A stretch of DNA of 13,213 nt, from contig LSYV01000016.1 of NCBI GenBank assembly GCA_001584585.1, forward strand, positions 1,840,825-1,854,037. The letters are read 5' to 3'. Positions 8,455-13,213 of the stretch are shown here, piece by piece; position 1 is the stretch's first letter, and each line of letters opens with the position of its first letter. Below the pieces are notes generated by a model. The model saw nothing but the letters and a program-made list of their open reading frames with translations, had not been told where the DNA came from and made no database searches. The position numbers and the translations under genes were made by a program. The DNA comes from Gonium pectorale (lineage: Eukaryota; Chlorophyta; Chlorophyceae; Chlamydomonadales; Volvocaceae).

Positions 8455-8919
8455 GGAGACGGCGCAGCAGCCGTGCGGAGCCGAAGTGAAGACGTGGCGA
8501 GCGGATAAGGCAGCAGTTTACATGGAAGACGACTGCTGAGCGGGCCGAGGGAAGGGGCACAACGGGGCAAGGGGCCCAGAAATGCACGCGGCGGTCTGTC
8601 CGGCAGGCCGCCACCGCCTGCTGCAGGGGCACGCCAGGGTATGGCGAACAATCGCCAGGGCTTAGTTGCTGAACTGGCATGCGTGCTGCTGCGAAGGAAG
8701 CCCGATGTAGATCCGAGGCGCACCGGATCGCACTGGCGCGTCCCCATGCCTTTTTTTGGCGGATCCATGAGATGCTTGGGGTCCCAGCCTGCTCGTACAA
8801 GCCCCTTGTGCGCTGGGCTTGCAAAGCAAGGCGTGCCGGCGCCCGCATGTCGTGCACGGGCGGCGTACGCCTTCCTATACTCGTTGACAAGCTTATAAGT
8901 CTTGACCACGAGTCACGGC
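8455..8919. other. Intergenic stretch without a supportable gene
   Basis: A minus-strand frame crosses it (8909-8304, start MVKTYKLVNEYRKAYAARAR) but has no recognised domain and overlaps the 25-bp repeats, so I do not call a gene. It is most likely repeat-derived or chance-open GC-rich DNA. Confidence 0.45.
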
Positions 8920-9045
8920 GATACGGTAGGAGAAACCTTCAGAGAAAGAGGGAGCCCCCCTCTACAGGTATGCACACGCACCCGAAGGCGCGACGATTCC
9001 AGTATGGCGGGAGGATAGAAAGCAGGCGAAGGGACGTCCGTCCCT
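8920..9045. repeat. Dispersed hairpin repeat, copy 4
   Basis: It contains agaaacc, agagaaagagggagcc, cctctac, cgcacccgaaggcgcgac and attccagta-x-ggcggg. The first stem is clean here (AGAGGG/CCCTCT). The core stem is GCACC/GGCGC around CGAA, with one A-C mismatch. Similarity to copy 1 extends into a gacgtycgtccc block (9034-9044 here; 5482-5492 in copy 1). Confidence 0.75.
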
Positions 9046-9882
9046 GATGCCGACGAAACCCATCCCTCGCTTGGGTAGCCTTGCTCGACAGGTTGCCAGG
9101 TTTGGGACGGCAACCCTTCACGCACGCGCCGAGGACGCACCACCTGGGAACGATGATCATCGCCGCACGCTTCCCTGTTTCCGTTTCCTTTATCGCCGCA
9201 CAGACGGGCGGCACTGAGATGCTACGCGGCACTGAGAGACTACGCTTTGGACTGGCTGGAGTGTGGGATGCAGGTCTGTCAGTGAAGTCCGTTTGGCGGC
9301 CATTTCCGGGCACAAAAGGGTTACAGGCCGCGGAACTTCCCGGCAGGTGCGGGGCTGCGGCGCTGCATTAACGGCGTCCTGGCTCACCGTAAGCAGGCCT
9401 GCGCTAAGAAGCAGCAAGTGCTGCTAGTGCTTGAGCGATAAGCAAGCGGGCTGTTGGGGTCATGTGATGGGGGGATTGACTGGGTTCACGTCGTGCGTCC
9501 AGCTGTCCAAGGGAAGAAGCCGGTATCCCTAGGTCTGCCCGCCGCCCGCTTACAGTACCGGGGTTTTCGCCCTATACCAAACCGCCTTCATGATAGTGTT
9601 GCGCCTCCAAGCATGAGTGCTCTGCAAAGAAGCTCCCTCCTTTTCTCCGCAACCTGCCAACATGTCCTGACCCTCTCCTCGAAACGCAACCTTCTATCGG
9701 ACCGGATGCGCAGGTGGTGGTAACCGTCCGGGCGGAATGAACTTGCCCGCTCCTCTAGCAGGAGCACTCTCCGGCTTGCTTAAGTGCTGGCTGTAAGGCG
9801 TGCGTCAGCTTACAAGGGGAGCTGGCTCTCGAGGGAAACGCTCCTCGGACATATGATGACCAATGCTAGGTTTAGCTCACTG
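9046..9882. other. Intergenic stretch without a supportable gene
   Basis: It holds a 7-bp inverted repeat (ggttgcc 9091-9097, ggcaacc 9109-9115) and an 18-bp tandem duplication (9209-9244). The open frames show no domain. Confidence 0.5.
9209..9244. repeat. 18-bp tandem duplication
   Basis: cggcactgagatgctacg is followed directly by cggcactgagagactacg, differing at two adjacent bases. It lies in non-coding sequence. Confidence 0.85.
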
Positions 9883-9935
9883 CGAAGAAAGAGGGGGCCG
9901 CCGCCACGGATTTTCGCAGCCGAGGGCGCGAAGGT
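9883..9935. repeat. Possible degenerate fifth copy of the dispersed repeat
   Basis: It starts gaagaaagagggggccg-ccgccacgga and later has gagggcgcgaagg, recalling the first block and the end of the core in the other copies. The hairpin core itself is not preserved. Weak evidence. Confidence 0.3.
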
Positions 9936-10000
9936 AACATGGGGGTGGACGGGCATTCGAGGCAGGCGGGCGAGCACTGAGCAGATGGTCCCTCTCGTCG

Positions 10001-10060
10001 CAGAGCTCCTAGAGGAAGCTACCCCCGTTCCAGAGCTACTAGAGGAAGCTACCACGTCGC
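10001..10060. repeat. 30-bp tandem repeat, 2 copies
   Basis: cagagctcctagaggaagct at 10001-10020 recurs as cagagctactagaggaagct at 10031-10050, and each is followed by acc. The period is 30 bp, so the surrounding open frame reads a ten-residue repeat (ELLEEAT...), but that frame is not otherwise supported as a gene. Confidence 0.85.
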
Positions 10061-10104
10061 GGTCGTCCCTTGGGTCGGGCGTGTTTCACTCGAGGCCCTC
10101 CTGA

Positions 10105-10930
10105 GTTTTGGAGTTCAGATGAGCAGGAAGCTGATACAAATGCCTGATCACGCAATGCAGACACGTGCCCTAGCCCGCCCTCGAGCGGATGCGTGCGGCT
10201 GTGTGAACCCGACCGACGGAACCGGTCTACGTCGTATCATTGCCGCAAACGCGAGCACGGTTTCTTACTTATGAATTTTAGGGCCATGTGAAGTAGAGTG
10301 CTCTGTGGCCGAGACGTACGCGCTTTGTACCGATTTGACGCATCTTTCCCGAACCATTAACGGAATACAGTACACGTAAGGTGAGTACAAATGGTTGCCT
10401 AGGGATCAAACGCGATAGGCGGCATACCACCCATTGCTGGCAGGCATTAGACGGGTAAGGCGGGACATGTTACGTGAAATAGCCTCGAGTCCATCGGCCG
10501 GGTCTCGAGCCATCAGATAATGCCAGCAAGGCCGATCGGGGGCGCTATGCGCCCGCCAACCGATTCCGTACGGCCCTACGCGGGGTACGCGCCGAGACCC
10601 GAAACAGCCTGCTCCGCTCCCAAGGGTCTGGAACTTGTGTGGGATAGTGGGATGGCCCGTTCGCTGTCATTCTGAGTCGGGTCTGAGCCGACAGTTCCAC
10701 CTCGTCCCTACCTAGCCTCTTTCGGTGAGCTCTCTATAGACGCGTTCCTAGTCGCAATCGATACAACTTATGTCTTTGGATCGCTAAAATAGGGAGGACT
10801 GCAAGCCCGTCGTGTTGCTGGCTTTCATGGTCCAGATGCGGGGCGGGCGCAAGCGTTCGACCAAGCATACCCCTACCCTACCCTGCGGTGCAGGGGCACG
10901 ACCCTACACAGTCTGGGTCGACAGCTTGGA
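10105..10930. other. Upstream region of the pherophorin gene
   Basis: No gene was recognised. It holds a 6-bp-stem hairpin (gggcgc-tat-gcgccc, 10540-10554) and two ctcgag-x-ccatc motifs 20 bp apart (10484 and 10504). Weak TATA-like stretches lie at about 10730-10740 and 10784-10793. The promoter of the plus-strand gene should be in the last few hundred bases. Confidence 0.45.
10784..10793 (+). promoter_or_regulatory. Weak TATA-like candidate upstream of the pherophorin gene
   Basis: The AT-rich word gctaaaatag lies about 140 bp before the proposed ATG at 10931, in otherwise GC-rich DNA. It is a candidate only; the transcription start is unknown. Confidence 0.2.
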
Positions 10931-12513
10931 ATGCGGAGCCTTCGCGGCGTCGCCCTGCTGGCGCTGCTGTGAGTCGGGCTGCTGGCACGCCGGGATGCTG
11001 CCATCGAGCCTGGTCTACCTCGCATAACTATTTGTATAGGGATTGATCACTTCAACGGGACCCTGGCGCGCTCGACTGACTTCTTCTGGTTGATTGCGCA
11101 GGGCCGGAATCTCGGTCGCGGTCGCGCAAGACGACGATCTCAAAGCGGGCACTGCCAGCGGCCTTCCTTTATTTCCCTACGCGTCATGCACGAAGCAGCT
11201 ACCCCGCAACATTTTCAGTGTTGATGCCACGGTAACCAACCCGTCGGCAAACACCTACTGCTTCACGATCCGTGCGGATCGCGCCCAGTGCACAACTGGC
11301 GATGTTTGCTGCACGAATCCCACGGTGAACAAGTTCGAGCTGGACGCGAGTAAGTATCTGGTCGCCATGCGGGGTTGCGCGGGGCGGAAACGGCCGGCCG
11401 AACACCCGGGGTTTCCCGTTGCATCCTCTGCAAAGTGCACATGCTGTTGATGCTGCCCCTAGACGAAGGCGGCGCGATGTGAGCGGCGCACTTCCCGCCA
11501 TCTAGCGTGGAGGGCTGTTGTGGGCGGGGGCTGGGTCCGCAATCCTCGAAGGCACTCCACTGTGCGTCTCCTCGTCAGCTGTGGACCTCAACTTCGCGCG
11601 GTGCTGCTGCCATTCTGCATCGCTTCCCGACAGCCGTCCGCTAGGCGGGCGGGACCACTACGCCCCGCGGGGGCGACCCGCCCTGCACTCACTGCAGTAA
11701 AACAGCTGCCCGCTTCTCATCGAAGCTTGGTGCCGTGCTCCCTCCGGGGAAGCCGTTCTCTCCAACAGCACTTGGGAGCCGAAACGGGGGAGGGGTCTCC
11801 CTCCCTCGTCATCAGAGGGACATTGCCCGCGGCGGGTTGGAGCTGCGGACCGGGCGGAGCCGGCGGAGTAGCGCCGCCCGCCTCACGGGCCGCCTTACTG
11901 CGGCGCCTACGGCAGCAGCCCCCTGGCGCGGCACCTTCGTTGCGGGGACAGCGGTGCCCTCCCCCCCCGCCTATCCTAAGCACGGAGGCAAGCGGCTCGA
12001 CGATGGCGCCCAGCTGGCTCCCTTCTGGCCGTGCTTGCTGCTGGCCCGGGCGTCAGCGTACACGTAATGCACTATGGTTCGAACCGGGCTGTACCGGGCG
12101 GCGGGGGGGGGAGGCCAACTCTCAACCGCCCATCCAATCCGACCAGCAGCCCGCCCGTGACTCCCTACATTTCTTCCGGGTTGGGGAGCGCACCGGGGCC
12201 GCACACTTGCCGCCCCGCCGCCTCCTCGCGCGTTGCGCTTACCTCGCCCTCCGAGCCTGACCCGTCCGCCCCCTTGTCCCCCTGCCCCCGCTCCCCCGTC
12301 CTCGCCCTCTCCCCCTCCCGCCCCCTTCCCCCGCCAGAACCCGTCTGCGACGTCTTTGCGCAGAAGGTCTCTGCGACCATCAACGGCCGGCCCACGCCTG
12401 TGGGTCCCGCCATGTACAAGCCGCCCGCCGCCGCGGACAGCCAGCGCACGCTGCGCATAACGCAGCTCAACCTGACCGCCGCGCAGGCCGCCGATGCGGT
12501 CATCTGCATCAAG
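10931..12513 (+). CDS. Secreted pherophorin-domain extracellular-matrix protein, 5' part (three exons)
   Basis: Exons are 10931-10968, 11102-11349 and 12338-12513. Introns are GT-AG and in phase (donors gtgagt, gtaagt, gtgtgt; acceptors gattgcgcag, cccccgccag), giving 154 codons so far. Residues 1-22 form a clear signal peptide (MRSLRGVALLALLLAGISVA, cut near Ala21/Gln22) that is split by the first intron. The pherophorin domain follows: LPLFPYASC (34-42), NTYCFTI (63-69), C76, CC (82-83), KFELDAKPVC (90-99), TINGRP (109-114), LRITQLNLT (134-142) and ICIK (151-154). This matches the family pattern FPY-x-SC, YCFT, CC, KxEL, a Cys, V/I-NG and ICI. NLT at 140-142 is an N-glycosylation sequon. 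Family role: cell-wall or matrix glycoprotein of volvocine algae. The usual end of the domain, with its remaining cysteines, is missing, so more exons are expected after 12513. No proline-rich spacer is seen in the visible exons. Confidence 0.88.
11350..12337 (+). other. Large second intron of the pherophorin gene (988 bp)
   Basis: Splicing 11349 to 12338 makes an AAA lysine codon and the continuous family motif KFELDAKPVCDVF, so no exon is needed between them. The intron is GC-rich and ends in a very pyrimidine-rich tract of about 80 bases (12258-12337). Plus-strand open frames within it (such as 11520-12260) carry no domain and are probably chance. Confidence 0.8.
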
Positions 12514-13213
12514 GTGTGTACATTCAGAATGCGCGACGGGGGGTCTTGAACATGTCTAAAATGCGAACGAGCAAGGCGTGCGTCAAGGTGTGCGAGCGTG
12601 TGTGTATTTGCACGACGTGTTACGGCGTGTGCCGGCAAGCGCGTACGGCGCGGCGTGCGCGTACGGCCGTACGAGCGGGGATGCGGGATGTGGGCTCGGC
12701 CGGTGTCCGGGGAGTGAGGAGCGGGGCGCACGGAAGCCGCATGGGGCGGCTGGGGCCCACACGGCGCGGTGGGCCCCGAGCCCCTGCGGTGCCCGGCTCT
12801 GGCTCGGTGCGCTCGGGCCAGCAGTCCAAGCAGCGGCTCTCGCACCGTACGCGCCGGGAACGGCGCAGGCGGCAGGCGCCCCTTTGGCCCGTCACCACCC
12901 TTTTCGCCGTCGCCCCCACGCTGTTTTTGCGTCTGGGACGGCTGCCCGACCTGCGCCGCGGACGCTGCCGGCGCCCGGGCGCCGAATGCTGGCGCCGCCC
13001 CGGGTGTGCGTCATATCGGGCCTTTTTAAGTGCGGACGCTATCCAGTCACACGCCCCCCGCGCGTCCACCCGGCTGCACTGCCGGCGTCCTTGCCAGCGC
13101 AGCGCGAAACACGCAGCTTGCCTCCCGAGCCCATCCCGGGCCCGGCCCCGCGCGACGACCCCACGCGACCCCACCGCGCCGCGCGGCACGCAGCAGCCGC
13201 TCCCCCTAGCGCC
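12514..13213 (+). other. Third intron of the pherophorin gene, running to or near the window edge
   Basis: The donor AAG|GTGTGT follows ICIK; reading through meets a stop at 12547-12549. I looked for the expected cysteine-rich last pherophorin segment and found no convincing exon. Several AG acceptors near 13110-13210 could start one. The interval has GT-rich and CGTACGG-rich words (12590-12680) and a 16-bp perfect palindrome (12969-12984). Confidence 0.55.
12969..12984. repeat. 16-bp perfect palindrome
   Basis: cggcgcccgggcgccg equals its own reverse complement. It lies in the GC-rich third intron of the pherophorin gene; no function is implied. Confidence 0.85.

Noticed and set aside
8304..8909. 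201-codon minus-strand frame (MVKTYKLVNEYRK...)
   Set aside because: No recognised domain, overlaps the 25-bp repeats, and codon choice is unlike the two real genes.
10867..10882. cccctaccctaccctgc, resembling telomeric repeats
   Set aside because: Only two short units and not the known green-algal telomere sequence type; simple C-rich repetition.
12066..12090. ggttcgaacc, resembling a tRNA B-box
   Set aside because: The flanking bases do not pair as a T-stem and no A-box or acceptor stem is found around it.
11520..12260. 246-codon plus-strand frame
   Set aside because: It lies wholly in the 988-bp pherophorin intron; direct splicing across it restores the family motif, and the frame has no domain.
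12769..13029. Plus-strand frame with SPSPP and a Cys-rich stretch near the right edge
   Set aside because: No acceptor in the right phase precedes it, and the cysteine spacing does not fit the pherophorin C-terminal segment.

Overview
This is nuclear DNA from a GC-rich, intron-rich green alga. The clearest taxonomic marker is a pherophorin gene at the right end. Pherophorins are extracellular-matrix glycoproteins known from chlamydomonadalean/volvocine algae, so a Chlamydomonas-, Gonium- or Volvox-like organism is the best guess. GT-AG introns, high-GC codons, long alanine/glycine runs and no bacterial-style operons agree with this. The species cannot be named from the sequence.

Layout: (1) Positions 1 to about 4121, minus strand: a gene for an RBR (RING1-IBR-RING2) E3 ubiquitin ligase of the RNF14/ARA54 type. 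I rebuilt its splice pattern. Seven core exons (3615-2934, 2699-2597, 2257-2185, 2002-1922, 1661-1569, 1120-864, 385-1) join in phase and give a complete RING1, IBR and RING2, with the catalytic cysteine at 994-992. The 3' end runs off the left edge. Two further 5' exons (4121-3902, resembling the C-terminal half of an RWD domain, and 3735-3677) are plausible; the true start is not resolved. (2) Positions about 4130-10930: almost 7 kb with no gene I can support. It holds degenerate dispersed repeats, the clearest being a short element with four good copies (about 5361, 7990, 8150, 8920) whose core can fold into hairpins. It also holds a diverged segment present at 7081-7240 and 7790-7975, an exact 25-bp repeat 80 bp apart, and small tandem repeats. 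(3) Positions 10931 to the right edge, plus strand: the 5' part of a secreted pherophorin-domain protein, with a split signal peptide and three exons (10931-10968, 11102-11349, 12338-12513). Its C-terminal exon(s) lie beyond, or unrecognised near, the right edge.

The two genes are divergently oriented and have no evident functional link: one is an intracellular ubiquitin ligase, the other a secreted matrix glycoprotein. The points most worth a second look are a textbook SUMO-interacting motif in the ligase, the hairpin-forming repeat family with a matched base-pair change, and the unresolved 5' end of the ligase. I see no virus, toxin, CRISPR array, tRNA or rRNA.
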